Assembly (NCBI GenBank): GCA_944388965.1
Contig: CALXKL010000004.1
Coordinates: 62,001-126,000, forward strand
DNA: 64,000 nucleotides
Reading direction: 5' to 3'
From: an uncultured Spirochaetales bacterium
Lineage (GTDB): Bacteria; Spirochaetota; Spirochaetia; Sphaerochaetales; Sphaerochaetaceae
The notes beneath the pieces are model-generated. The model ran no database searches, was not told the DNA's origin, and was given only the letters and a program-made list of their open reading frames with translations. Position 1 is the first letter of the stretch. Every line of letters begins with the position of its first letter. Made by a program: the position numbers and the translations under genes. Shown piece by piece: positions 31,944 through 40,892 of the stretch.

Positions 31944-32726
31944 TCAGATCCGCTCGACCTCCAGGACGTCGTCGCCAAAGGGCACGATCCTGTCCGCATC
32001 CAGACCATATGCGCTATCCTCGTCGAGACAGAGCGTCCAGCGGGGATGGGTCCTGAGCAGCGTCGCCGGGACATCGGCCGTCACTTCCGGTGCGTATAGC
32101 GTGTTCCTGACGGCTGTCCGCTTGACCTCATGAGGTACGGCGCTGACGATTGCGCGACACTTCATGATCTGCCGGCATGACATCGACACCGCCTGGCGCG
32201 GCACGTCATCCACGCAGGAAAACCACCCCTCCCCGACCTGCTGTCTCCTGCATGCATCGTCGAGCGTGACAACGATGTAGGGCTCATCCGTCTCCATGTC
32301 CGCAGGAGGATCGTTGAAGGCTATGTGGCCGTTCTCTCCGATGCCTATGAGGCCGAGGTCCACAGGACGGCGAGAAAGCTCCTCCGACAGCACCTCAAGA
32401 TGCTCGGGCACCCCGTCCACGGGATGGAACGCCTTCAGGGGGACCTTGGAGACGAAACGTTCCATGAGGTAACGCCTGAAGCTGGCAGGATGGCTCTCAT
32501 CAAGGCCGACGTACTCGTCAAGATGGAACATCTCGACCTTCCTCCAATCGACGTCCTCTTCGACGAGGCTGGCAAGCGTCTCGAACTGGCTGGCCCCTGT
32601 CGAGAGGATCATGCGGGCACTCCCGCTTTGGGCAATCGCATCCCTGATGATTCCGGCCGCCTCGCATGCGGCCCTCCTTCCGAGACACTCGGCGTCATGG
32701 CATATCACAAGTCTCATGCCATACAT
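31944..32726 (-). CDS. nagB: Glucosamine-6-phosphate deaminase-like protein
   Basis: A 260-residue NagB/RpiA-fold enzyme. Motifs are LSTGASQFETL (about 39-49), FHLDEYVGL (about 68-76, catalytic Asp), the IGENGHIAFNDP block (about 146-157) and the late segment RNTLYAPEVTADVPATLL. The enzyme turns glucosamine 6-phosphate into fructose 6-phosphate and ammonia, feeding amino-sugar carbon into glycolysis. It converges with the WYL regulator without a gap and diverges from the sulfatase, fitting the glycan theme. The start is MYGMRL; a second ATG at 32717 is possible. Confidence 0.88.
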   Translation of the reverse strand: MYGMRLVICHDAECLGRRAACEAAGIIRDAIAQSGSARMILSTGASQFETLASLVEEDVDWRKVEMFHLDEYVGLDESHPASFRRYLMERFVSKVPLKAFHPVDGVPEHLEVLSEELSRRPVDLGLIGIGENGHIAFNDPPADMETDEPYIVVTLDDACRRQQVGEGWFSCVDDVPRQAVSMSCRQIMKCRAIVSAVPHEVKRTAVRNTLYAPEVTADVPATLLRTHPRWTLCLDEDSAYGLDADRIVPFGDDVLEVERI

Positions 32727-32761
32727 CTTCGCACATGACAGCCGGTGGTGCCAGACGGCTC

Positions 32762-32790
32762 CTGCAACTGCACTCCACTTGTGCTATCCT
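32762..32790 (+). promoter_or_regulatory. Sulfatase promoter, leaderless type
   Basis: CTGCAA (32762-32767), 17 bp, extended -10 TGC-TATCCT (32785-32790), then seven bases to the ATG at 32798. No ribosome site. Confidence 0.6.
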
Positions 32791-32797
32791 ATGCCGT

Positions 32798-34240
32798 ATG
32801 GATAGACAGAGAAACGTATTGTTCATATGCGTCGACGAGTGGCCCGGCAATCTTGTCGGCTACAGGGGCAGGACGGACGTCATGACGCCCACGCTCGACT
32901 TCCTGGCCGCGAACGGCGTCGCGATGGAGAACGCCTACAGCGAATGCCCCGTGTGCATACCGGCGCGCAGGAGCCTCATGACGGGGCTCAGCCCCCACCA
33001 CCATGGAGACCGGGTATACAGCGACAGGATGACGATGCCCGATGTCCAGACCCTTGCCGGGGCCTTCCGTGATGCCGGCTGGCAGACGATGGCCGTAGGC
33101 AAGCTCCACGTCTATCCCCAGCGCGACAGGATAGGCTTCGACGACGTCGTCCTGCTCGAGGAGGGGCGTTGCGAGTTCGGCGTGATGGACGACTACGAGA
33201 CCTGGCTGGGCGAGCGTGGCCAGGCCGGAAGGCAGTTCATGCACGGCATGGGCAACAACACGTACTACACCAGGCCCTGGCATATGGACGAGGACAGCCA
33301 CGAGACCAGCTGGGTCACCCGCGAGATGATGCGCCAGATTGCGCGCAGAGACCCGACCCGCCCTGCATTCCTCTTCGCGTCTTACACCTATCCGCATCCG
33401 CCACTGGTTCCGCTGCAGACGTTCCTGGACAAGTACCATGACGTCGAACTGCAGGCCCCGCTTGGCGACGACTGGGACGACGAGTGGGTGATCAGACGCT
33501 TCCGGTCGATCGCATCATGCTATTCGCCCCGGGAGGTCGATGCGGCGCGCAGGGCGTTCATGGCGCAGTGCACACACATCGACTACAGCATCAGGATGCT
33601 GATCGGCTCGCTGAGGGAGCACGGCATGCTGGACGACACGATCATGGTCTTCATGAGCGACCACGGCGACATGCTCTTCGACCACGGCATGGTGGCCAAG
33701 AGGCTCTTCTACGAATCCAGCGCCTCGATTCCGCTCATCTTCTCCGGCAAGCCCATGCAGGAATACAGGAACCGCGGCTTCGAGCACAGGCTGTGCTGTG
33801 TACAGGATGTCATGCCGACGCTCCTCGACCTTTGCGGCATCAGGTCGCCGGAAGGCATCGACGGCATGCCGGTCTTCGGTGACCACAAGAGGGAATACAT
33901 CTACGGCGAGATAAGCGAAGGACCTCTTGCCACGAGGATGGTCAGGGATGAACACCACAAGCTGATCTACTACCCCGCAGGCAATGTGACACAGCTGTTC
34001 GACATGGAAGGCGACCGCGGCGAGGAGCATGACCTTTCCCGCGACAAGGCCTTTGCAGGCGTGAAGGAGGCCCTTGAGAAGAAGCTTGTCGACAACCTTT
34101 ATGGAGACGACCTAAACTGGATCCGCGATGGCAGGCTGGCAGGATTCGAGCCGCCTGAAAAGGAGCCCGGACCCGACTTCGGCCTGCTCAACCAGAGAGG
34201 CCTGCACTGGCCGCCACCGCCTGCCGGCTACGCCCATTGA
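32798..34240 (+). CDS. Type I sulfatase
   Basis: A 480-residue arylsulfatase-fold enzyme that removes sulfate from glycans. The formylglycine motif is CIPAR at 53-57 (C-X-P-X-R). Metal ligands are expected from the N-terminal VDEWPG segment and from MSDHGDMLFDHG (near 286-297). A Cys-type enzyme in an anaerobe needs a radical-SAM maturase (anSME), which is not in the window. No signal peptide is seen, so it should act in the cytoplasm on imported oligosaccharides. It lies between nagB and beta-glucuronidase. Substrate not determined; a sulfated hexosamine or uronic acid is plausible. Confidence 0.92.
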   Translation: MDRQRNVLFICVDEWPGNLVGYRGRTDVMTPTLDFLAANGVAMENAYSECPVCIPARRSLMTGLSPHHHGDRVYSDRMTMPDVQTLAGAFRDAGWQTMAVGKLHVYPQRDRIGFDDVVLLEEGRCEFGVMDDYETWLGERGQAGRQFMHGMGNNTYYTRPWHMDEDSHETSWVTREMMRQIARRDPTRPAFLFASYTYPHPPLVPLQTFLDKYHDVELQAPLGDDWDDEWVIRRFRSIASCYSPREVDAARRAFMAQCTHIDYSIRMLIGSLREHGMLDDTIMVFMSDHGDMLFDHGMVAKRLFYESSASIPLIFSGKPMQEYRNRGFEHRLCCVQDVMPTLLDLCGIRSPEGIDGMPVFGDHKREYIYGEISEGPLATRMVRDEHHKLIYYPAGNVTQLFDMEGDRGEEHDLSRDKAFAGVKEALEKKLVDNLYGDDLNWIRDGRLAGFEPPEKEPGPDFGLLNQRGLHWPPPPAGYAH

Positions 34241-34261
34241 CGCATCCGGCGGCGCCTGGGC

Positions 34262-36040
34262 TCAGATGATGCTCTCGTAGAAGCCGGCCAGCACATCAAA
34301 TGCCATCTTCCTGTGCACCCGGTCGCTGTCCACCAGGCCTTTCCTGTTGAAGCCCTCCTGCCAGATGTTCTGCCGTCTTGGCGCGCGGAAGTCGTACAGG
34401 ATCCAGGGCGTCATGCCGCGTATGTAGTCCGTCCGCGATATCTCGTCGACCTGGCGCCGGTACACCTCCGCCTGGGCCTCCTCGGTCCACTTCATGTAGA
34501 TGGTGCCATGGTTGCCGTAGCGGGCGTCCGCTCCGCATTCGCTGATGACCACCGGCCTGTCTGGAGCAGAATTGTCGATCAGGCGTCCCAGCTCGCTGAA
34601 GTCGGGCTTGTACCAGCCGTAGTACTCGTTCAGCCCTATGATGTCCAGAACGGACGAAAGCCTGTCCTCTATCCTCAGCTCGACCTCGTTCACGAGACAG
34701 GCCGCGCTGATGCACCTGGTGCCGTCCATCTCGCGGGCCCTTGCGGCAAGCGCGCCCATGAATGCAAGGCGCTCGTCGGTGTCGGGGTTCTCGTTGCCGA
34801 CCGACCATACGATGACGCTGGCCCTGTTGCGGTCGCGGAGGACAAGCTCCTCAAGCTGGTTGCGGGCATCTGCAAGAGTATCATCGTCGTCGAAGGCGAT
34901 CGCCCAGTAGACCGGCACCTCCTCCCACAGCAGGACGCCCATCTCGTCCGCGATTCTGGAAAAGAGCCTCGAGTGGGGATAGTGCGCCAGACGGATGAAG
35001 ACCCCATGAAGATCGTCCTTGACCAGTCTTATGGTGCGTCTGATCGACTCCTCCGTGGTCGTCTTGCCAAGTTCGGTGTCGTCCTCGTGGACGCTGATGC
35101 CCTTCAGGAAGACGTCCTCGCCGTTGAGCAGTATGCGCATGCCCTCCACGCGGATTTCCCGGAAGCCGACCCTGTCGTGCACCTCGTCGTCACCGACGCT
35201 CAGCGAGACGTCGTACAGCTTCGGCCCAGCCGGCGACCAGAGCTCCGGCTTCACATCGAAGACGGCATGTCCTTGTCCGTCGGAGAAGACGACGTCCTCC
35301 TCCAGGCCCAGCTCTCTGAGCGCCAGGTGTGCACTACCCTGTCCACAGCCGTCCACGCTGAAGTCCAGTGCGACATGGCTGAACGTCGAGTCGGGCACGA
35401 GGCGGATGAAGAAGTCCCTGACGAACACGGCAGGTGTCCTGACCAGATACACGCTACGATAGATGCCGCCGTAGTTGAACCAGTCCGTGTTGCTCATCGG
35501 CACCCGGCGGTCCGAGCGCGAGGCGTCGACGGCGACGACCAGCCTGTTGTCCCTGCGCACGCTGTCGGTGATCTCCACGCTGAAGGGCGTGGAGGCGCCG
35601 TCGTGCATCGCCACCTGCACTCCGTTGAGGAAGACATAGGCCCGGTAGGCCACACCTTCGAAATGGAGGAAGAGCCTCTCGTCATCACGCCTTCTCTCAT
35701 AGCGGAACGTTCGCGAGTAGACGCCCATGTTCTCGTAGTAGAACAGCTCCGGCCTTGCCATGTTCCAGCAGGAGGGGACGTCCATGGTCCCACCACGGTC
35801 GAAGTCGAAGTCGACGGGAAGCTGTCTGCCGTCCGCGCTCTCGTACACCTCATCGAACCACCGGCTTCTGAGACACGTCTCATACGGGTCCACGGTGAAG
35901 TTCCACCGTCCGTCGAGACTTTCCATGTCGCGTCCGTCGATGCACATCAGCGACCGGGATGTCATGCGCACAGTCTCGTACCGTCTCCTGTAGTCGACAT
36001 CATGCATGTTGGCGGAGAAGTTCGCGGCCTTCGTCTTCAT
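34262..36040 (-). CDS. Beta-glucuronidase (GH2)
   Basis: A 592-residue glycoside hydrolase family 2 enzyme. It has the sugar-binding domain, the immunoglobulin-like domain and the TIM barrel. The acid/base is Glu417 in WSVGNE and the nucleophile is Glu501 in ISECGAD. Asn565-Arg-Lys567 is the N-x-K motif that recognises the glucuronate carboxylate. The block NEYYGWY is also typical of glucuronidases. These positions almost equal those of E. coli UidA (413, 504, 566, 568). No signal peptide. AAGGAGGGG precedes the ATG at 36040, so the earlier ATG at 36055 is rejected. It is the last gene of the yesM-yesN group. Confidence 0.93.
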   Translation of the reverse strand: MKTKAANFSANMHDVDYRRRYETVRMTSRSLMCIDGRDMESLDGRWNFTVDPYETCLRSRWFDEVYESADGRQLPVDFDFDRGGTMDVPSCWNMARPELFYYENMGVYSRTFRYERRRDDERLFLHFEGVAYRAYVFLNGVQVAMHDGASTPFSVEITDSVRRDNRLVVAVDASRSDRRVPMSNTDWFNYGGIYRSVYLVRTPAVFVRDFFIRLVPDSTFSHVALDFSVDGCGQGSAHLALRELGLEEDVVFSDGQGHAVFDVKPELWSPAGPKLYDVSLSVGDDEVHDRVGFREIRVEGMRILLNGEDVFLKGISVHEDDTELGKTTTEESIRRTIRLVKDDLHGVFIRLAHYPHSRLFSRIADEMGVLLWEEVPVYWAIAFDDDDTLADARNQLEELVLRDRNRASVIVWSVGNENPDTDERLAFMGALAARAREMDGTRCISAACLVNEVELRIEDRLSSVLDIIGLNEYYGWYKPDFSELGRLIDNSAPDRPVVISECGADARYGNHGTIYMKWTEEAQAEVYRRQVDEISRTDYIRGMTPWILYDFRAPRRQNIWQEGFNRKGLVDSDRVHRKMAFDVLAGFYESII

Positions 36041-36051
36041 ATCCCCCTCCT

Positions 36052-37623
36052 TCACTGCACTTCCTGCAGCTGCTTCTGGTATTCGCTCGGGCTCATGCCC
36101 GTGACCCGTCTGAAGACCTTCGAGAAGTAGTAGATGTTCTCGAAGCCAAGGGCGATCGCGACCTCCCCGACCCTCATATGCGGCGAGGCGGCCATCATCT
36201 CCCTGGCCCTGTCCACCTTCATGTCGTTCACGTAGTCGACAAGGCTCCTGCCCATGACGCGCTTGAAGCTCTTGGACATGTAGCCCAGCGACACTCCGGC
36301 ATAGGAGGCGACATCCGAAAGCGTTATCCTCTGCGTCACATGGGAAAGGACGTATTCGCGCGCCTTGTCTATGATCGGACTGGAGGACGCGGAGCCTATG
36401 CCCTTGAGAAGGCTCTCGATCTCGTCACGCACGTCCTCGAGCGTATGCACCGCCCAGGAACGGGAGAGGATGAACGGGGTGAAGGCGAACAGGTCGTCCA
36501 CCATCTCCTCGTCGAGCATCCCGATCGCGCCAAGGCCCGCCCTGACGGCCGACGAGAGGGCCGAGAGTATGAAAGAGGCCTGCCCCGGGCCATGGTCCTT
36601 CGTGGACAGCGTCGTGACCAGAAGGCGCATGCATGCCGCGAAGCCCACGGTATTGCGCTGGGCTATCGTCTTCTCGATCTTGGGATACACGCTGTCCAGG
36701 TCGAGGTCCTCCAGCTCGAAGTCGTCACGCCCGAGATAGTGGGCCGTCACGGCCCTCTCCACCTCGTCGCGTGCCTCGACCAGAGCCGATGCAGACGTAT
36801 GGATGGAGCTGGAGACCACGTAGCTCTCCAGTCCCGTAACCATGCCGCTGGCCTTGCGCACCTTCTCTCCAAGTCTGTTGACAAGGGAGCGCCACATGTC
36901 GCCGCGTGTGTCGTGGATGAAGTATATGAACATGCCGTAGCGGGCGCACTGCGGCGTGACGCGCACGCTGTCGGGAAAGACGGAGGGAAGGACCTTGGCG
37001 ATGATGTCAGCCTGCCATTCGTACAGTCTCATGTAGTCGTCGATGCTCCAGCTGGTCTCGAGCGTCGACGAGGGATAGCGCAGCAGGAAGGCGACGAAGC
37101 CGTACGAATCCATCAGTCCCTTGTCCTCGAGGCGGACCCTGACCGATGCGGACACGTCCCTCATGAGGAACAGGTTCTGCACCATCTGCTCGACGCCCTG
37201 CACGCCCTCGGCACCGGTCTGCTGCGGGCTGTAGATGCTCCGCCTCCGCTCGACCTCCCTGACCGCCTTGGCGACCACGCGCGTGAGGACGGCCTCGTCC
37301 AGCTCCGTCTTCACGATGTACTCGCTGACGCTGTAGCGGATGGCCTCCTTCACGAGGCGGAACTCCTCCAGGCTGGTGAGGATGACGAACACGGTCTGCG
37401 GATGGCTCGAGGCGCATTTCGTGACCAGCTCCAGACCGTCCATGACCGGCATCTTGATGTCGGTGATGACTATGTCGGCAGGATGGCGGACGATTGCATC
37501 GTACGCCTCCTTGCCGTTGCGGAAGCAGCCTGCTATTTCACATTCGAGCTTCGACCAGTCCAGCAGATGGGTTATCCCGGACAGGATGATCGGCTCGTCG
37601 TCCACGACGTATACGCTATACAT
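36052..37623 (-). CDS. YesN-type response regulator (receiver plus AraC)
   Basis: A 523-residue two-component regulator. The N-terminal receiver has the acidic pair DDEP and phospho-acceptor Asp in TDIKMP (about 55). A long central region follows. The C-terminal AraC domain (last 100 residues) has ITLSDVASYAGVSLGYMSKSF and the second helix-turn-helix VGEVAIALGFENIYYFSKVF. It is encoded with its kinase (TGATG overlap) and beside beta-glucuronidase, which suggests that it activates the glycan genes. The repeated 19-bp motif at 39380 and 40793 is its candidate site. Confidence 0.92.
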   Translation of the reverse strand: MYSVYVVDDEPIILSGITHLLDWSKLECEIAGCFRNGKEAYDAIVRHPADIVITDIKMPVMDGLELVTKCASSHPQTVFVILTSLEEFRLVKEAIRYSVSEYIVKTELDEAVLTRVVAKAVREVERRRSIYSPQQTGAEGVQGVEQMVQNLFLMRDVSASVRVRLEDKGLMDSYGFVAFLLRYPSSTLETSWSIDDYMRLYEWQADIIAKVLPSVFPDSVRVTPQCARYGMFIYFIHDTRGDMWRSLVNRLGEKVRKASGMVTGLESYVVSSSIHTSASALVEARDEVERAVTAHYLGRDDFELEDLDLDSVYPKIEKTIAQRNTVGFAACMRLLVTTLSTKDHGPGQASFILSALSSAVRAGLGAIGMLDEEMVDDLFAFTPFILSRSWAVHTLEDVRDEIESLLKGIGSASSSPIIDKAREYVLSHVTQRITLSDVASYAGVSLGYMSKSFKRVMGRSLVDYVNDMKVDRAREMMAASPHMRVGEVAIALGFENIYYFSKVFRRVTGMSPSEYQKQLQEVQ

Positions 37624-39323
37624 CACGTCACCTCCCTCTCGAGGAGTATCCTCACGCTCGCCACCGTCCCACGGCCCTTGTGCGAGGTGAAGGACAGCCC
37701 GCAGCCCTCGCCGTAGTACAGTCTTATCCTCTCGTCTATGTTCCTGATGCCGACGCCTGTCATGTTGCCCTTGAAGTGCTGCCGGGGCTCGAACACGCGC
37801 TCAAGCTCGGCTTCGTCCATGCCCACTCCGTCGTCGGCGACGCTGACCACGAGATGGTCACCCTCGATACGCGAGGAGACGGTTATCGTGCCGCATCCGC
37901 CTGTGGGTTCTATGCCGTGGAAGATGGCGTTCTCGATCAGAGGCTGGAGCGTGAACTTCTGTATAAGCAGGTCCATGTGCTCCTCGGGGACGGCGTAGAC
38001 TATGTCGTACATGCCCATGTAGCGCACCTGCTGGATCTCGTCGTACTCCCTCACCAGCTCCAGCTCGTCTGAAAGCCGTATGCGCTCCCCGTTGCCCTTG
38101 GCCATGTTCTTCAGCAGATGCGACAGCCCCCGGCTCATCGACGCAATGCCCTCCGCCTTCTGTATCTTCGCCAGGTAGTGTATGGACTCCAGCGTGTTGT
38201 ACAGGAAGTGCGGGTTGACCTGCATCTGCAGCATGCTCAGCTCCGTCTCCCGCTTCTCCTCGTTGAGCTTCTCGTTACGCTCCAGCAACTCGGCGATCGA
38301 CAGGCTCATGCTGTTCACCGTACGCCCCACCCTGGCGATCTCGTCATCGCCCTCCTCTATGGACGGGTCCACCTCGCCGAAGGCGTTGTCGGCGGCCAGA
38401 TGACCCATGTGGTCGACCAGCTTGTCGGTGGAGCGCGTCAGGAAGCGCGAGATGATCACCGAGACGACGGCGAACAGCACGGTGCTTCCCGCAAGCAGCA
38501 TGACGAACGCACCCAGGCCGTATGCCGAACCCAGCCCCACGGGGGTCCTGTTCTCGAAGTGGACGATGCTGGCGCCGGGTATCGAGAGCGCAATGCTCTC
38601 GCTTGCGTATGACGACGAGTCCAACATGTCGGCCTCGGGGTCGGAGGGCCACATGAAGGCCCCGTCATCCCCTACGATGTACAGACCGTCCACCAGGGCG
38701 TCCTCGAACAGCGGATCGAAAACACCCATGTCGACCTCCGCGTACACGTAGGCGTCCATGTCGTCCATTCTGCCATAGGCGACGACGGCATCCTCGTACG
38801 GACTGTTCAGGGTCTGCGAGAACATCAGCTTGACGTAGCTTCCCGTATCGTATTCGACGCTGCTGTACTCGTCCCTGAGACGCAGGATGTCGACGTCCGA
38901 GAGCGTGCCGTATCTGTTCTTGGTGAATGTGAAGGATACTCCGTCCTCGTTGAACACGACGATCTTGTTCATGTCGTCCCATGCCGGGGATCCCGCCATG
39001 TAGGCCGACAGGCTGTCCTGGGCGGCGAACACAGCAAGCGTCTCGCCGCTGGTCAGGGGTGCGTCGAAGCCCATGGCGCTCTTCACGTTCTCGTTGAAGC
39101 ATATCCAGGAGACGGCCTCGATGACCGCATCCAGACTCCTGTTGACCTCGCCCGCCGCATCGGCCACCCAGTTGCGGTTGACCCTGGCGACCTGGTCAAA
39201 GACCAGACCGTTCATGTAGCGGTACAGCGCGACGAGGGCAGGAAGTCCTATGCAGATGAAGCACAGCAGGACCGCCATGACCAGCCTTGACTTCAGAGTC
39301 CTGAGAAACCTTCGCCTTGCCAT
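37623..39323 (-). CDS. YesM-type sensor histidine kinase
   Basis: A 566-residue membrane sensor. One membrane segment lies near 15-38, then an extracytoplasmic sensing domain of about 240 residues, a second membrane segment (AFVMLLAGSTVLFAVVSVII) and a HAMP linker. The kinase core has QVNPHFLYNTLESIHYL (phosphorylated His) and the ATP motifs DDGVGMDE and GVGIRNIDERI. It probably senses an extracellular glycan and phosphorylates the adjacent YesN. I use the ATG at 39323, which has TACAAT eight bases upstream; a longer frame starts at 39407. Confidence 0.91.
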   Translation of the reverse strand: MARRRFLRTLKSRLVMAVLLCFICIGLPALVALYRYMNGLVFDQVARVNRNWVADAAGEVNRSLDAVIEAVSWICFNENVKSAMGFDAPLTSGETLAVFAAQDSLSAYMAGSPAWDDMNKIVVFNEDGVSFTFTKNRYGTLSDVDILRLRDEYSSVEYDTGSYVKLMFSQTLNSPYEDAVVAYGRMDDMDAYVYAEVDMGVFDPLFEDALVDGLYIVGDDGAFMWPSDPEADMLDSSSYASESIALSIPGASIVHFENRTPVGLGSAYGLGAFVMLLAGSTVLFAVVSVIISRFLTRSTDKLVDHMGHLAADNAFGEVDPSIEEGDDEIARVGRTVNSMSLSIAELLERNEKLNEEKRETELSMLQMQVNPHFLYNTLESIHYLAKIQKAEGIASMSRGLSHLLKNMAKGNGERIRLSDELELVREYDEIQQVRYMGMYDIVYAVPEEHMDLLIQKFTLQPLIENAIFHGIEPTGGCGTITVSSRIEGDHLVVSVADDGVGMDEAELERVFEPRQHFKGNMTGVGIRNIDERIRLYYGEGCGLSFTSHKGRGTVASVRILLEREVT

Positions 39324-39331
39324 ACTGATGG

Positions 39332-39360
39332 ATTGTATCAGCAAAATCCTGTCTTCGGAA
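39332..39360 (-). promoter_or_regulatory. Histidine-kinase promoter, leaderless type
   Basis: Minus strand TTCCGA (39360-39355), 17 bp, TACAAT (39337-39332), eight bases to the ATG. The -35 match is weak. Confidence 0.45.
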
Positions 39361-39379
39361 GGTTGTTCAGGGTATCGGC

Positions 39380-39398
39380 AGTGCAGGATTTTACCAAT
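39380..39398 (+). promoter_or_regulatory. Shared 19-bp motif, copy 1 (candidate YesN site)
   Basis: AGTGCAGGATTTTACCAAT between the divergent kinase and fucosidase genes. It matches the copy at 40793-40811 at 18 of 19 positions. ACCAAT is followed after 10 bp by the inverted ATTGGT (39409-39414). Confidence 0.6.
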
Positions 39399-39462
39399 GG
39401 ATTTCATGATTGGTCATTTCTCAGCGGTGTATGATGTGATGTAATCGACCGAGGAGGATGAC

Positions 39463-40776
39463 ATGTACAGTTTCGACAGGAAGGAATACGAGAGGAGGAT
39501 CGGCTGGTTCACCGATGCACGCTTCGGCATGTTCATACACTTCGGTCTCTATTCGATACCGGCCAGAGGGGAATGGCTCAGAAGCGACGAACGCGTGGAG
39601 GCGGAGGACTACGAGCCGTATATCGAGGAGTTCACCGCAGAGGGCTTCGACGCCGGGCACATCGTCCGCCTCGCGAAGGCCGCGGGCATGAAGTACGCGG
39701 TGCTGACGACGAAGCATCATGACGGCTTCTGCCTGTTCGACAGCGCGCACACGGACTTCACAAGCATGAAGGCTCCCTGCCACAGGGACCTGACGAGGGA
39801 GTTCGTCGAGGCCTGCAGACAGGAAGGCATCAGGGTCGGGCTGTACTACTCGCTGATCGACTGGCACCACCCCGACTACCCCCACATGGGCGACGAGCTG
39901 CATCCCATGCGCGGCAGGAAGGACCATGCAGACGAGGGAAGATGCTGGAGCCGCTACCTCGAGTACATGCATGCCCAGGTCCGCGAGCTGATGACGGCCT
40001 ACGGCAGGATAGACATGCTGTTCCTGGACTATTCATACGGGGACATGCGCGGCGAGAAGTGGGATGCGGCGCATCTGGTCGACATGGTCAGGACCCTGCA
40101 GCCCGGCATCGTCATCAACAACAGGCTCGAGGTCGGCGGCACGGGATACGGATCCCTGGTCACGGACAGTCCCCTGCCCTGGCATGGCGACTACGTCACG
40201 CCTGAGCAGATCATCCCGCCTGATGGCATCAGGGACAGCGCCGGACGTCCCGTGGCCTGGGAGAGCTGCGTCACGATGAACAGGCATTGGGGCTATCATG
40301 CACAGGACCTGTTCTACAAGTCGCCCAGGGCCCTTGTGCGCAAGCTGGTCGAATGCGTCTCGAAGGGCGGGAACATGATACTGAACATCTCGCCCGACGG
40401 GCATGGACGCATCCCTAAGGAGCAGGAGGACACGCTGAGGGAGATCGGACGCTGGATGGAGAGCAACGGGGCAAGCATATACGGCTGCACCATGGCCGGT
40501 CTCCCGAAACCGGAATACGGACGCTTCACCAGACGTGGCGACAGGCTGTACTTCCACATCCTGGACGATGCGCTGGGCGCCGTCCCGATCCAGGGCATCG
40601 ACAGGAGGAGGATCGCCGGCATAAGGGACCTGGCCCACGGCAATGTCGTCCCGGTGGCGACCCATTTCACCTACGCCGATTATCCGGACGTCGTCTTCGC
40701 CGACCTCGGCCCCGACCCCAGGGTCATCGACGGCATCGACCATGTACTGGAAATCCGGCTGAAGGACGATATCTGA
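39463..40776 (+). CDS. Alpha-L-fucosidase (GH29)
   Basis: A 437-residue glycoside hydrolase family 29 enzyme. It starts with the characteristic WFTDARFGMFIHFGLYS (15-31). TTKHHDGFCLF (about 82-92) is the conserved active-site His pair, and IDMLFLDYSYGD (about 184-195) holds the likely nucleophile Asp. It cleaves terminal fucose from host-type glycans such as mucins. No signal peptide, so it is probably cytoplasmic. GGAGG precedes the ATG. It lies between the sensor kinase and the sugar transporter. Confidence 0.93.
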   Translation: MYSFDRKEYERRIGWFTDARFGMFIHFGLYSIPARGEWLRSDERVEAEDYEPYIEEFTAEGFDAGHIVRLAKAAGMKYAVLTTKHHDGFCLFDSAHTDFTSMKAPCHRDLTREFVEACRQEGIRVGLYYSLIDWHHPDYPHMGDELHPMRGRKDHADEGRCWSRYLEYMHAQVRELMTAYGRIDMLFLDYSYGDMRGEKWDAAHLVDMVRTLQPGIVINNRLEVGGTGYGSLVTDSPLPWHGDYVTPEQIIPPDGIRDSAGRPVAWESCVTMNRHWGYHAQDLFYKSPRALVRKLVECVSKGGNMILNISPDGHGRIPKEQEDTLREIGRWMESNGASIYGCTMAGLPKPEYGRFTRRGDRLYFHILDDALGAVPIQGIDRRRIAGIRDLAHGNVVPVATHFTYADYPDVVFADLGPDPRVIDGIDHVLEIRLKDDI

Positions 40777-40792
40777 CAACAGCCGATGTCCG

Positions 40793-40811
40793 AGTGCAAG
40801 ATTTTACCAAT
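40793..40811 (+). promoter_or_regulatory. Shared 19-bp motif, copy 2 (candidate YesN site)
   Basis: AGTGCAAGATTTTACCAAT, 82 bp before the binding-protein start. A long T-tract and the palindromic segment TACATGTGGTACATG lie between it and the gene. Confidence 0.6.
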
Positions 40812-40892
40812 TTTCACCTTTTTTTTTCATTCATGATACATGTGGTACATGATGGAATCATAAGAAGGAAAAACCCAAAAGGAGAGAAATCA

